Positions 17,071 to 26,604 of a stretch of DNA of 64,000 nucleotides are shown in pieces. The position numbers and the translations under genes are program-made. Origin of the DNA: DYRB01 sp963709645 (GTDB taxonomy: Bacteria > Pseudomonadota > Gammaproteobacteria > Chromatiales > Chromatiaceae); the NCBI GenBank assembly GCA_963709645.1, contig CAVPXP010000022.1, positions 1 through 64,000 of the forward strand, written 5' to 3'. How positions within the stretch are numbered: the first letter of the stretch is position 1; each line of letters starts with the position of its first letter. The notes under the pieces were generated by a model. That model ran no database searches. It had not been told where the DNA came from and saw nothing but the letters and a program-made list of their open reading frames with translations.

Positions 17071-18359
17071 ATGACCCGCTCCCACGACCTCTTTGCCGCA
17101 GCCCAGCGCCACATCCCCGGCGGCGTGAACTCCCCGGTCCGGGCCTTCCGCGGGGTCGGCGGAGACCCCGTCTTCTTCGAGAGCGCGGCCGGGCCCTACC
17201 TCTTCGACGCGGACGGGCGACGCTACATCGACTACGTCGGCTCCTGGGGGCCCATGGTCCTGGGCCACGCCCACCCGGAGGTCATCGCGGCCGTCAGCGA
17301 CCGCATCCGCAGCGGACTCTCCTTCGGGGCCCCGACCGAGCTCGAGACCCGCATGGCGGACCTGGTGTGCAAGCTGGTCCCCTCCATGGACCTGGTGCGC
17401 ATGGTCAGCTCCGGCACCGAGGCGACCATGAGCGCCATCCGCCTCGCCCGGGGTTTCACCGGGCGGGACAAGCTCGTCAAGTTCGAGGGGTGCTACCACG
17501 GTCACTCGGACTCCCTCCTGGTCAAGGCCGGGTCCGGCGCCCTGACCCTGGGTGAGCCCAGCTCCCCCGGAGTCCCGGCCGCCCTGGCGGAACTGACCCT
17601 TACCCTGACCTACAACGACCTCGACCAGGTCCGGGATACCTTCACCCGCATGGGCGACCAGATCGCCTGCATCATCGTCGAGCCGGTGGCCGGCAACATG
17701 AACTGCATCCCCCCGGTCCCGGGTTTCCTTGAAGGGCTGCGGGAGGTCTGCGACCGCCATGGCGCCGTGCTGATCTTCGACGAGGTCATGACCGGCTTCC
17801 GCGTCGCCCTGGGAGGCGCCCAACAGGTCTATGGCGTCAGCCCGGACCTGACAACCCTGGGCAAGGTCATCGGCGGCGGCATGCCGGTGGGGGCCTTTGG
17901 CGGGCGAAGGGACATCATGGAACGGATCGCCCCCTTAGGCCCCGTCTACCAGGCCGGCACCCTCTCCGGTAACCCCATCGCCATGGCGGCCGGGCTCAAG
18001 ACGCTGGAGCTGATCTCGGCCGCGGGCTTCTTCGATGACCTGGCGGCCAAGACCGCAACCCTGGCCGACGGGCTGGTGGAGCGGGCCGGCAGCGGCGGGG
18101 GTCGGCTTGAGCGCCAACCGGGTCGGGGGCATGTTCGGCATCTTCTTCACCGACCAGGGCCCAGTCACCGACTACGCGGCGGCCACCGCCTGCGACCAGA
18201 CAGCGCTTCCGCGCCTTCTTCCACGGCATGTTGGACCGCGGGGTCTATCTGGCCCCCTCGGCCTTCGAGGCCGGCTTCGTCTCGGCGGCCCACACCGCCG
18301 CAGACATCGCCGCCACCCTGGCGGCAGCCGAGAGGACCTTCGCCGAGATCGCCGCCTGA
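17071..18359 (+). CDS. hemL: Glutamate-1-semialdehyde 2,1-aminomutase (frameshifted)
   Basis: PLP enzyme making 5-aminolevulinate in the C5 pathway, the entry to heme, cobalamin and (bacterio)chlorophyll. It starts MTRSHDLFAAAQRHIPGGVN. The PLP lysine region is LTTLGKVIGGGMPVGAFGGR, with substrate-site motifs GCYHGHSDSLLVKAG and FDEVMTGFRV. Two frame breaks near the 3' end (about 18105 and 18200) separate ANRVGGMFGIFFTDQGP and FFHGMLDRGVYLAPSAFEAG from the main frame; the final frame ends at 18359. About 428 aa, normal for the family. The breaks fall in short GC-rich runs and look like sequence errors. Confidence 0.92.
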
Positions 18360-18378
18360 CCCGCCCCCCAGAGCGCCC

Positions 18379-20412
18379 ATGGAAGCCCTGATCGTAGAGG
18401 TCATCAACTGGGTCAAGGACAACCCCGGCTGGTCCCTGATCGCGGTCTTCCTGATCTCCGTCTCCGAGTCGCTGGCCGTCGTCGGGCTCGTAGTGCCTGG
18501 GGTCCTGATGATGGGAACCATGGGGGCCCTGGTCGCCGCCGGGGCCATCGGCTTTTGGCCCGTGGTCATCGCCGCGGTATTGGGGGCCATCGTCGGCGAC
18601 GGCCTGAGTTTCTGGCTCGGACACTACCTGAAGAACGATATCCGCGGCTACTGGCCCTTCAGCCGCTACCCCGAGACCCTCAACTTCGGGGTGCGTTTCT
18701 TCGACAAGTACGGTTCGCTGAGCATCGTCTTAGGGCGCTTCGTGGGGCCGGTGCGGCCGGTGATCCCGGTGGTGGCCGGCATGATGGGCATGACCCCCGC
18801 CCGCTTCACGGTCGCCAACGTCGTCTCGGCCCTGCTCTGGGCCCCCGCCTACATACTGCCAGGCATTCTGGTGGGCGCTTCGGTCAAACTCGCCGCGGAG
18901 ACCACCGTCCGCCTGGCCATCGTCCTGCTGGGGCTACTTGGTGCCATATGGCTGACCGCCTGGCTGGTGGAGGGTGCCTTCCGCCTGATCAGCCCCCGCG
19001 CGAGCGCCTGGATTCAGGCTCTGCTTCGGTGGAGCGAGATCCACCCCAAGGCCGGCGAGGTCGCGCGCGCCCTGGCGGACCCGGCCCACCCGGATGCCCG
19101 CACCCTCACCGCACTGGCCGGGGTCCTGACCCTGGGGGTCGCCCTCTTCGGGGTCGCCACCGGGCTCACCGTCTTGGGGGCTGGCGAGCTGCGCGTCAAC
19201 CGCGCCGCCCTAGAACTGGCACAGAGCCTCAGCTCACCCTTCGCCGACCACCTCATGCTGACCTTGAGCCGCCTGGCGGACCTCCCTGTCGTCCTCGCCC
19301 TCATCCTGGTCGTCTACGGCTATGAGCGGCTGCGGCGCGGCGGGCGGCAGGCCAACTACTGGCTGGCCGCCGGGGGCTTCGCACTGATCGCGCCTCCGTT
19401 GCTCCAGGTCCTGCTGCGGGTGCCGCGTCCGGACCTGGATCTGGCGACCGAGGCCGGCGTCGCATTGGCCACGACCCTTGGCCCCTTGACCCCATGGGCA
19501 TTCCCCAGCGGGCACGTCCTGCGCGCCACCGTTGTCTTCGGCTTCCTGGCCGTGGCCCTGGCCCGCACCCTGACCCCTACCTTGCGCGGCCTGCCCTACA
19601 TCGCTGCGGCGACCCTGGTGACCGCGGTTGCTCTGGCCAGGGTCTACCTCGGCGTCGAGTGGCTGAGCGGCGTCCTGGCGACCATCGCCCTCGGGTTGGT
19701 CTGGGTCGCCGCCCTGGGCCTGGCCTTCCGCCGGCACACGGCCGAGGATCCCCTGCTGGCCGGGCTCTGGCCCGTGGCCATCGCCAGCCTGGCTCTGGCC
19801 GTTTCTGTCCAGACCTGGCTGGGACACGACGCCGACCTGGCCGCGCACCGCCCGCCCCCGGCAGCCATCGCGGCCAGCGCGGCAGAATGGCGGTCACGCC
19901 TGTGGCAGACCCTGTCGTTGAGGCGCGAGGACATCTGGCAGCGCGAGAATCAGCCGCTGGACATCCAGTACGCCGGTTCGCCGGGGGCCCTGACGTCCGT
20001 CCTCACCGCCCGGGGCTGGGAGCCTGCCCTGCCCTTGCGTTGGGGTACGGCACTGAAGCTCTTCTCCCCCGACCTGCCGCTTCAGGACCTGCCGGTGCCG
20101 CCCCAGGTCCACGCCGGACGCCACGAGGAGGTGACCTTGGTCAAGCGGCTCCCTAACGGCGGCCGTCTGGTGCTGCGCCTCTGGGCCACCCGTTACCTCA
20201 TCGGGGGGACACCGCTTTGGGTCGGGGACGTCACGGCCCAGCGCAAGGACGTCGTCCTCAACCTATTCGTCGTTCCCGCCACCATACAGGAGTTCACATT
20301 GCCAAGGACGGAGCTGGAGCGCGACCTGGAAGGGCTGCCGGGTGTGACCTGGGAGTCGCAGGCATCGGTTCTGCTGATCGCCATCGACGGGGATCGGCGA
20401 GGCGCCCCGTGA
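18379..20412 (+). CDS. DedA/PAP2/LssY-type multidomain membrane protein
   Basis: 677 aa. Residues about 1-200 form a DedA (VTT) domain, with FLGRFVGPVRP-like residues visible as VLGRFVGPVRPVIPVVAGMM. About 250-450 form a multi-pass PAP2-type phosphatase domain containing FPSGH, and about 470-677 a soluble LssY-like C-terminal domain. DedA proteins flip or transport lipids (undecaprenyl phosphate or phosphatidylethanolamine in characterised members). The PAP2 motifs are degenerate: the first lacks its Lys (Gln there, before RVPRPD) and the third reads ARVYLGVEWLSGVL, with Glu where the catalytic His is expected. The phosphatase is therefore probably inactive or altered. Starts 20 bp after hemL. 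Confidence 0.85.
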   Translation: MEALIVEVINWVKDNPGWSLIAVFLISVSESLAVVGLVVPGVLMMGTMGALVAAGAIGFWPVVIAAVLGAIVGDGLSFWLGHYLKNDIRGYWPFSRYPETLNFGVRFFDKYGSLSIVLGRFVGPVRPVIPVVAGMMGMTPARFTVANVVSALLWAPAYILPGILVGASVKLAAETTVRLAIVLLGLLGAIWLTAWLVEGAFRLISPRASAWIQALLRWSEIHPKAGEVARALADPAHPDARTLTALAGVLTLGVALFGVATGLTVLGAGELRVNRAALELAQSLSSPFADHLMLTLSRLADLPVVLALILVVYGYERLRRGGRQANYWLAAGGFALIAPPLLQVLLRVPRPDLDLATEAGVALATTLGPLTPWAFPSGHVLRATVVFGFLAVALARTLTPTLRGLPYIAAATLVTAVALARVYLGVEWLSGVLATIALGLVWVAALGLAFRRHTAEDPLLAGLWPVAIASLALAVSVQTWLGHDADLAAHRPPPAAIAASAAEWRSRLWQTLSLRREDIWQRENQPLDIQYAGSPGALTSVLTARGWEPALPLRWGTALKLFSPDLPLQDLPVPPQVHAGRHEEVTLVKRLPNGGRLVLRLWATRYLIGGTPLWVGDVTAQRKDVVLNLFVVPATIQEFTLPRTELERDLEGLPGVTWESQASVLLIAIDGDRRGAP

Positions 20413-20499
20413 GGCCCGCGCAGTGCCGTGGAACGAACGGCCGGCGCCCCGCCCGCCAGGGCTGGTGCGCCCTCCGGGCATAGGGCCACAACCCTCACC

Positions 20500-21426
20500 A
20501 TGCCAGGCACCGGCCCCGACTGCGTAGACCCGATCCACCTGGAGGTCACCGCCCGTGAGCAGGTCATGTCTGGCCTGGCCCTGGTGTTTCTCGTCCTCGC
20601 CGCCGTCTCGCTTCAGCACATCGAGCGCGCACCGCAGGACAGCGACACCGCCGAGCTGTTGGGCGCTCTGCTCCTATCCCTCTGGCTGGCCCTCTTTATC
20701 GACGCCCTGGTGGGCTATTGGCGGCGCGCGGAATTCACCGGGCCCGCCGCGCGGCGCCTGCTCCTGCTCTGGCTGATTCCCCCCTTCCGCATCGCCCAGT
20801 CGCCCTACGCGGCGAGGTCCTGTGTCTGGTTTCCGAAACTGGGCTGGCAGCGCGCGGACCAGAACCTGTACGAACGCCTGGAGCGGGCCTTCAGCATCCC
20901 GATGTTGTTCATGGCCATCCTGATCCTGCCCATCCTGGCGGCCGAGCTGTTCTGGGCCGAGCAGGTGGCCCGCCATGCGACGGTGCATCTCGCCCTCGAC
21001 CTGGGGACCGCCGTGATCTGGCTGGCCTTCTGCGTAGAGTTCATCGTCATGTCCACGCTGGCGCCGAAGAAGCTCGTTTACCTGGCGCGCAACTGGATCA
21101 ATCTGGCCATCATCGTCATGCCCTTCCTGGCCTTCCTGCGGGGCCTGAAGGTCGGACGGGTGCTATGGTTGGGCAAGGGGCTGGGCAAGGCCGTTAAGAC
21201 CCTCAAGGTCTATCGCTTGCGCGGCCTCTGGATGCGCGGCTGGCGGGGGATGGTCGCGCTGGACCTCTTGGAGCGCCTGGTCCACCGCACGCCCGAGGGG
21301 CGCCTGCGCCGCCTGCGCGAGCGGCTGGCGGAAAGCGAGCGGGACATCTCGCGCCTGCACGACCGGATCCAGGACCTGGAGGCGGAGATCCAGGCGGCGG
21401 CAAACAAAGGGGATGATCCCGGCTGA
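20500..21426 (+). CDS. Voltage-sensor-like membrane protein with C-terminal coiled coil
   Basis: 308 aa. Two hydrophobic segments (about residues 23-43 and 54-74) precede a four-helix bundle that looks like an ion-channel voltage-sensor domain. The S2-S3 region reads WLAFCVEFIVMSTLAPKKL then NWINLAIIVMPFLAF. The S4-like helix has basic residues every third position (KAVKTLKVYRLRG). No pore helix or selectivity filter follows. The protein ends with a charged coiled coil (RLRERLAESERDISRLHDRI). This may be a proton or ion channel built from a voltage sensor alone, or a sensor protein; its function is not known. A hairpin terminator follows at 21441-21475. Confidence 0.65.
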   Translation: MPGTGPDCVDPIHLEVTAREQVMSGLALVFLVLAAVSLQHIERAPQDSDTAELLGALLLSLWLALFIDALVGYWRRAEFTGPAARRLLLLWLIPPFRIAQSPYAARSCVWFPKLGWQRADQNLYERLERAFSIPMLFMAILILPILAAELFWAEQVARHATVHLALDLGTAVIWLAFCVEFIVMSTLAPKKLVYLARNWINLAIIVMPFLAFLRGLKVGRVLWLGKGLGKAVKTLKVYRLRGLWMRGWRGMVALDLLERLVHRTPEGRLRRLRERLAESERDISRLHDRIQDLEAEIQAAANKGDDPG

Positions 21427-21440
21427 ACCCGGCGCCGCGT

Positions 21441-21475
21441 GCCGGGAGACCGCGGAAGGTCTCCCGGCCAGTTTT
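21441..21475 (+). terminator. Rho-independent terminator
   Basis: An 11-bp perfect stem, GCCGGGAGACC/GGTCTCCCGGC, with a 6-base loop, followed by CAGTTTT. It lies 15 bp after the stop of the voltage-sensor-like gene and separates it from alaA. Confidence 0.85.
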
Positions 21476-21596
21476 GGCCATCGTCCATTTGCGAGCCCAC
21501 GCCGGGATCGGGTACCTTCGCCGGCTTGTGCCAGCCCTGGCTCCGGTCCTGCGGCCTCGCAGCGATTACTCCCTACTCCACTCGGAAACCCCGTTC

Positions 21597-22823
21597 ATGC
21601 AACCCGTCCTCAAGTCCGTCAAGCTGGCCAGCGTCTGTTACGACATCCGCGGTCCGGTGATGGCCCGTGCTCGCCAGATGGAGGAGGAAGGGCACCGCAT
21701 CATCAAGCTCAATATTGGCAACCCGGGCGCATTCGGCTTCGAGGCCCCCGACGAGATCGTTCGGGACGTCATCCACAACCTTCCTAGCGCCTCGGGCTAT
21801 GCCGAGTCCAAGGGCTTGTTCGCCGCCCGCAAGGCGGTGATGCACTACACCCAGGCCAAGCAAATCGCGGAGGTCGACGTCGGCGACATCTACATCGGCA
21901 ACGGGGTCTCCGAGCTGATCGTGATGACGATGCAGGCCCTGCTGGACAGCGGCGACGAGGTCCTGGTCCCGACACCGGACTACCCCTTGTGGACCGCGGC
22001 AGTGAGCCTGGCCGGCGGCACTCCCTGCCACTACCTGTGCGATGAGGAGGCGGGCTGGCTGCCGGACCTCAACGACATCCGCGCCAAAATCAGCCCGGCG
22101 ACCCGCGCCATCGTGGTGATCAACCCCAACAACCCCACCGGGGCGCTTTACCCTGTGGACCTGCTGCGGGAAATCGTCGAGATTGCCCGGCAGCACCAGT
22201 TGATCGTCTACGCCGACGAGATCTACGACAAGGTGCTCTACGACGGGGCGACCCACACTTCCATCGCCTCCCTGGCCGAGGATGTGCTGTTCCTGACCTT
22301 CAACGGACTATCGAAGAACTACCGGGCCTGCGGCTACCGCGCGGGCTGGGTGGTGGTGTCCGGGGAGAAGCGCCACGCCCGCGACTACATCGAGGGCCTG
22401 GATATGCTGGCCTCCATGCGTCTTTGTTCCAACGTCCCGGCCCAGTATGCGATCCAGACCGCACTCGGCGGCTATCAGAGCATCGATGACCTGGTGGCCC
22501 CCACGGGGCGCCTCTATCGGCAGCGCGACCTGGCCTACGACCTCCTCACGTCCATCCCGGGGGTGACCTGCCGCAAGCCACAGGCGGCCATGTATTTGTT
22601 CCCTCAGCTGGACCCCAAGGTGTACCCCATCGTCAATGACCAGCAGTTCATCTTGGAGCTGCTGCTCGAAGAGAAGGTCTTGGTGGTGCAGGGGAGCGGC
22701 TTCAACTGGCCGCGGCCGGATCACTTCCGGTTGGTTTTTCTGCCCAATACCGATGACCTCCAGGAGGCATTGGGCCGCATCGCCCGGTTCCTGGAGGGCT
22801 TCCGCAAGCGCCACGGAACCTGA
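21597..22823 (+). CDS. alaA: Glutamate--pyruvate aminotransferase (AlaA type)
   Basis: 408 aa class I PLP aminotransferase forming alanine from pyruvate and glutamate. Visible: NIGNPGAFGFEAPDEIV near the N-terminus, PNNPTGALYP, YADEIYDKVLYDGA, and the PLP lysine motif FNGLSKNYRACGYRAGW. The C-terminus holds FRLVFLPNTDDL. I chose the ATG at 21597 (MQPVLKSVKLASVCYDIRGP), the usual AlaA start; upstream codons add an unrelated extension running into the terminator region. It converges with pmbA, with 7 bp between the stops. Confidence 0.93.
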   Translation: MQPVLKSVKLASVCYDIRGPVMARARQMEEEGHRIIKLNIGNPGAFGFEAPDEIVRDVIHNLPSASGYAESKGLFAARKAVMHYTQAKQIAEVDVGDIYIGNGVSELIVMTMQALLDSGDEVLVPTPDYPLWTAAVSLAGGTPCHYLCDEEAGWLPDLNDIRAKISPATRAIVVINPNNPTGALYPVDLLREIVEIARQHQLIVYADEIYDKVLYDGATHTSIASLAEDVLFLTFNGLSKNYRACGYRAGWVVVSGEKRHARDYIEGLDMLASMRLCSNVPAQYAIQTALGGYQSIDDLVAPTGRLYRQRDLAYDLLTSIPGVTCRKPQAAMYLFPQLDPKVYPIVNDQQFILELLLEEKVLVVQGSGFNWPRPDHFRLVFLPNTDDLQEALGRIARFLEGFRKRHGT

Positions 22824-22830
22824 GACGGCC

Positions 22831-24180
22831 CTACTGGCCGGCGATGGTCATCTCGTCGATGAGCCAGGAGCCCGTGCGTGTGCTGCCGGGGAAGTCGCAG
22901 TCCTTGCCCACCGCCACCAGCCCCTGGTACATGCGCTTGAGGTTTCCGGCGATGGTGATCTCTTCCACGGGGAAGGCGATCTCGCCGCCTTCGACCCAGA
23001 AGCCGGCGGCGCCCCGGGAGTAATCGCCGGTTACTGGGTTGACGCCGCTGCCCATGAGTTCGGTGACCACCAGCCCCGTGCCCATCTCCCGCAGGAGGCC
23101 CGGGAGGTCCAGGGGACCCATCTCGATATGCAGGTTGCGTACGCCGCCGGCGTTGCCGGTGGTCGGCATCCCCAGCCGGCAGCCGGAGTAGGTGTCCAGG
23201 ACATAGCTCTGCAAGACCCCGCCCGACACGAAGTCCTTGGGCGCGGTGGCCACACCCTCCCCGTCGAAGGGAGCGCTGGACAGCCCGCGCCGCAGGTGGG
23301 GCTCTTCGTGGATGCGAACGAAATCCGGAAAGATGCGCTCCCCCAAGTGGTCGAGAAGGAAGCTCGCCCGGCGGTACAGAGCGGTCCCGTTAACGGCGCC
23401 GGTGAGGCTCCGCAAGAGCCCGGTGGCGACCTCGGCCCGGAACAGGACCGGGGCCTGACGGGTGGGAATCTGGCGCGCCCCAAGCCTGGCGACAGTGCGC
23501 TCGGCCGCCCGACGCCCGACCGTCTCGGCGTCTTCCAGGTCAGCCGCAGCGCGGGCGCTAGTCCACCAGTAGTCGCGCTGCATGGAGTCGCCGTCCTGGC
23601 CGATGACGGCGCAGCTCAGGCCGTGGCGGGTGCTGGGATAGCCGCCGACGAAGCCATGACTGTTGCCGTAGACCTGGACCCCAAAGTGGCTCGACAGGCT
23701 GGCCCCCTCGGAGTTGGTGATGCGCGCGTCGGCGGTGCGGGCAGCATCCTCGCAGACCACCGCGAGGCGGATGGCCTCCTCCACGGACAGGTCCCAGGGG
23801 TGGTAGAGGTCCAGGTCCGGGACCTCGGCGGCAAGGCGCTCGGGATCGGCCAGGCCGGCACAGGGGTCGGACTGGGTATGGCTGGCGATGGCGCAGGCGG
23901 CGCGCACCGCCTCGCGCACCGCAGCGGGGCTCAGGTCCGAGGTGCTGGCCGAGCCCTTGCGCTGGTCGAAGTAGACGGTGAGCGACAGGCCGTTGTCGCG
24001 GGTATGCTCCACCGTCTCGACCTCCCCCAGCCGCACCGCGACCTCCAAGCCGGCGCTGCCGCTGACCACGGCCTCCGCGGCGGTGGCCCCGCGACCCTTG
24101 GCCTCTTTGAGGACGTCCTCGATGGTGGCTTGAAGCCGGTCGAGCCGCTCCCCGGTGTCGTCGGTGGCATTGATCGTCAT
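22831..24180 (-). CDS. pmbA: Metalloprotease subunit PmbA/TldE
   Basis: 449 aa. Partner of TldD in a heterodimeric protease that degrades leader peptides and unfolded peptides and is needed for maturation of microcin-type peptides. The start is MTINATDDTGERLDRLQAT. Family motifs include DQRKGSASTSDLSPAAVREA, LRSLTGAVNGTALYRRASF and VTGDYSRGAAGFWVEGGEI. As expected for the TldE subunit, it lacks the HExxxH metal site carried by TldD. It lies 60 bp downstream of tldD on the same strand; the usual E. coli separation of the two genes does not apply here. Confidence 0.95.
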   Translation of the reverse strand: MTINATDDTGERLDRLQATIEDVLKEAKGRGATAAEAVVSGSAGLEVAVRLGEVETVEHTRDNGLSLTVYFDQRKGSASTSDLSPAAVREAVRAACAIASHTQSDPCAGLADPERLAAEVPDLDLYHPWDLSVEEAIRLAVVCEDAARTADARITNSEGASLSSHFGVQVYGNSHGFVGGYPSTRHGLSCAVIGQDGDSMQRDYWWTSARAAADLEDAETVGRRAAERTVARLGARQIPTRQAPVLFRAEVATGLLRSLTGAVNGTALYRRASFLLDHLGERIFPDFVRIHEEPHLRRGLSSAPFDGEGVATAPKDFVSGGVLQSYVLDTYSGCRLGMPTTGNAGGVRNLHIEMGPLDLPGLLREMGTGLVVTELMGSGVNPVTGDYSRGAAGFWVEGGEIAFPVEEITIAGNLKRMYQGLVAVGKDCDFPGSTRTGSWLIDEMTIAGQ

Positions 24181-24240
24181 CGGCGTCCGCCATTCACAGT
24201 CGTTGGGTAGGATGGGTTTCGTTAGGCTCTACCCAGGCCA

Positions 24241-25683
24241 TCAGGCACTGGTCCCGCCGACGGTCAGCCCATCAATGCGCAGCGTCGGCTGGCCGACACC
24301 CACGGGTACGCTCTGCCCCTCCTTGCCGCAGGTCCCGACGCCCTGGTCCAGGGCCAGGTCGTTGCCGATCATGGCCACGCGGGTCAGGACGTCCGGCCCG
24401 TTGCCGATGAGGGTGGCCCCCTTGACCGGGCGGGTGACCCGGCCGTTCTCGATGAGGTAGGCCTCGCTGGCGGAGAAGACGAACTTGCCGGAGGTGATGT
24501 CCACCTGGCCGCCGCCGAAGTTTACCGCATACAAACCCTTGGGGACGGAGGCGATGATCTCCTGTGGGTCACGGGTCCCCGCGAGCATGTAGGTGTTGGT
24601 CATGCGCGGCATGGGCAGGTGGGCGTAGGACTCGCGCCGCCCGTTGCCGGTGGTGGGCACCCCCATGAGACGGGCGTTGAGCTTGTCCTGCATGAAGCCG
24701 CGCAGGATGCCGTCCTCGATGAGCACGGTACATTGCGACTGGGTGCCCTCGTCGTCCACGTTGAGGGACCCGCGCCGCCCGGCCAGCGTGCCATCGTCCA
24801 CCACCGTGACCCCCGGGGCCGCCACGCGCTGGCCCAGGCGCCCGGCGAAGGCCGAGGTCCCCTTGCGGTTGAAATCCCCCTCCAGGCCGTGCCCGATGGC
24901 CTCATGGAGCAGGACCCCGGGCCAGCCTGGCCCGAGGACCACGGTCATGGTCCCCGCGGGGGCGGCATCGGCATCGAGATTGACCAGGGCCTGGCGCACC
25001 GCTTCGCGGGCAAACCCGAGGGCCCGATCGTCCTCCAGGAAGTAGGAGAGATCGCGGCGCGCCCCACCGCCGCTGGAGCCCTGCTCGCGGCGCCCGTCGG
25101 CCTCGGCGATAACGCTCACACTCATGCGCACCAGGGGCCGCACGTCGGCGGTCAGGGAACCGTCATCCGAGAGGACCAGCATGGTGTCCAGGGCCGCAAC
25201 CAGGCTGACGGTCACCTCCCGCACCCGCGGGTCCTGACGCCGCGCCTCGGCGTCCACCCGGTGCAGCAGGGCGAGCTTGTCGGCGTCGGGAAGGCTGGCC
25301 ACCGGGTCCAGGGGCTCGTAGAGGCGGCGCACCGCCGGAACCCCCGCCACCTGCACTCGGCCGTCCTTTCCGGACCGTGCGATGGCGCGAGCGGCCCGGG
25401 CGGCCTGCTCCAGGGCCGGGAGCTGGAGTTCGTCGGAGTAGGCGAACCCGGTCTTCTCCCCGCTCACGGCGCGCAGACCCGCGCCCTGCTCGATGTTGAA
25501 GGTGCCGTCCTTGATGATGCCGTCCTCCAACACCCAGGACTCCAACCTGCCGTTCTGGAAGTAGATGTCCGCGGCGTCTACCGCCGAGCTGCTCAGACCG
25601 CTCAGCAGGCGGTCGAGGTCGGCGTCGCCGAGGCCGACGGGGCTCAGGATGCTGTTGCGTGCAATGGCGATGGGGTCATTCAT
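24241..25683 (-). CDS. tldD: Metalloprotease TldD
   Basis: 480 aa. The metal-binding motif HEAIGHGLEGDFNRKG is present (HExxxH). Other family landmarks: VLGPGWPGVLLHEAIG, DEGTQSQCTVLIEDG, PTTGNGRRESYAHLPMPRMT and the C-terminal GTCGKEGQSVPVGVGQP. Cytoplasmic; forms the TldD/TldE protease with the neighbouring pmbA product, the likely co-transcribed downstream gene. The ATG at 25683 gives a standard start. Confidence 0.96.
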   Translation of the reverse strand: MNDPIAIARNSILSPVGLGDADLDRLLSGLSSSAVDAADIYFQNGRLESWVLEDGIIKDGTFNIEQGAGLRAVSGEKTGFAYSDELQLPALEQAARAARAIARSGKDGRVQVAGVPAVRRLYEPLDPVASLPDADKLALLHRVDAEARRQDPRVREVTVSLVAALDTMLVLSDDGSLTADVRPLVRMSVSVIAEADGRREQGSSGGGARRDLSYFLEDDRALGFAREAVRQALVNLDADAAPAGTMTVVLGPGWPGVLLHEAIGHGLEGDFNRKGTSAFAGRLGQRVAAPGVTVVDDGTLAGRRGSLNVDDEGTQSQCTVLIEDGILRGFMQDKLNARLMGVPTTGNGRRESYAHLPMPRMTNTYMLAGTRDPQEIIASVPKGLYAVNFGGGQVDITSGKFVFSASEAYLIENGRVTRPVKGATLIGNGPDVLTRVAMIGNDLALDQGVGTCGKEGQSVPVGVGQPTLRIDGLTVGGTSA

Positions 25684-25782
25684 GATGTCGGGCGTGAGCT
25701 CATGCGGATAGGGGGGCAGCCAGGATCGGGCCCGTGCCAGGAGCGGGAAGATCGGCCTAGGGAAGCTCGGGGCTGGCCCGTG

Positions 25783-26604
25783 CTATTTCAAACGCCGGTG
25801 GGCGATGACCGGGAAGTTGCGCCGGACGGACTGAAGGTAATCGGCATCCAGCCGGCCGCAGATGAAACCCGTACCGCGGGGGACCTCGGCGAGGATGGTG
25901 CCCCATGGGTCGACAATCATGCTGTGACCGTAGGTCTCGCGGCCGTTGATGTGGTAGCCGCCTTGGGCGGCCGCCACCACATACGCCAGGTTCTCGATGG
26001 CGCGCGCCCGTACCAGGGTCTCCCAGTGGGCCTTGCCGGTGATGGCGGTGAAGGCGGAGGGGATGGCGGCCAGCTCCATGCCGTCATCGAGCATCAGGCG
26101 AAACTGCTCTGGGAAGCGCAGGTCGTAGCAGATTGCGACCCCGAGGCGACCGAAGGGACTATCGATGACGCGGGTCGCGTCCCCTGGCTCGATGGCCGCG
26201 GATTCTTCGTAACGCTCGTCTGTGCCAGGCACGCGCACGTCGAAGAGGTGGATCTTGTCGTAGCGCGCCACGCGCCCGCCGCGGTCGTCGAACACCAGAC
26301 AGGTCGCCCGGATCCTGTCCGGGGTGCGAGCGGTCAGAGGCAGAGTCCCGCCCACCAGCCAAACGCCATACTTGGCCGCAACACGGGCGAGGAACGCCTG
26401 GATCGGTCCCTCGCCGTCCACCTCGGCCAGCGGGATCAGGTCTTGGATGCGCTTGCCCATGAAGGCGAAGTTCTCCGGGAGCACCACCAGGCCTGCACCG
26501 TCCGCCGCCGCATCGCGGATGAGGCGTTCCGCCTCCAACAGATTGGCGTCGACGTTGGGTCCGCTGGCCATTTGGACCGCGGCGAGTTTGCGCGTCTTTT
26601 TCAT
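25783..26604 (-). CDS. Nitrilase-family amidase (carbon-nitrogen hydrolase)
   Basis: 273 aa. The catalytic Glu-Lys-Cys triad is visible: VVLPENFAFMG, YDKIHLFDVRVPG and VAICYDLRFPEQFR. The pattern fits the Nit1/Nit2 branch, which includes deaminated-glutathione amidase (a metabolite-repair enzyme), and the gene commonly neighbours tldD and yhdP in gammaproteobacteria. The substrate is inferred. I chose the ATG at 26604 (MKKTRKLAAVQMASG), the family start; an in-frame ATG 24 bases upstream is possible. Confidence 0.88.
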   Translation of the reverse strand: MKKTRKLAAVQMASGPNVDANLLEAERLIRDAAADGAGLVVLPENFAFMGKRIQDLIPLAEVDGEGPIQAFLARVAAKYGVWLVGGTLPLTARTPDRIRATCLVFDDRGGRVARYDKIHLFDVRVPGTDERYEESAAIEPGDATRVIDSPFGRLGVAICYDLRFPEQFRLMLDDGMELAAIPSAFTAITGKAHWETLVRARAIENLAYVVAAAQGGYHINGRETYGHSMIVDPWGTILAEVPRGTGFICGRLDADYLQSVRRNFPVIAHRRLK

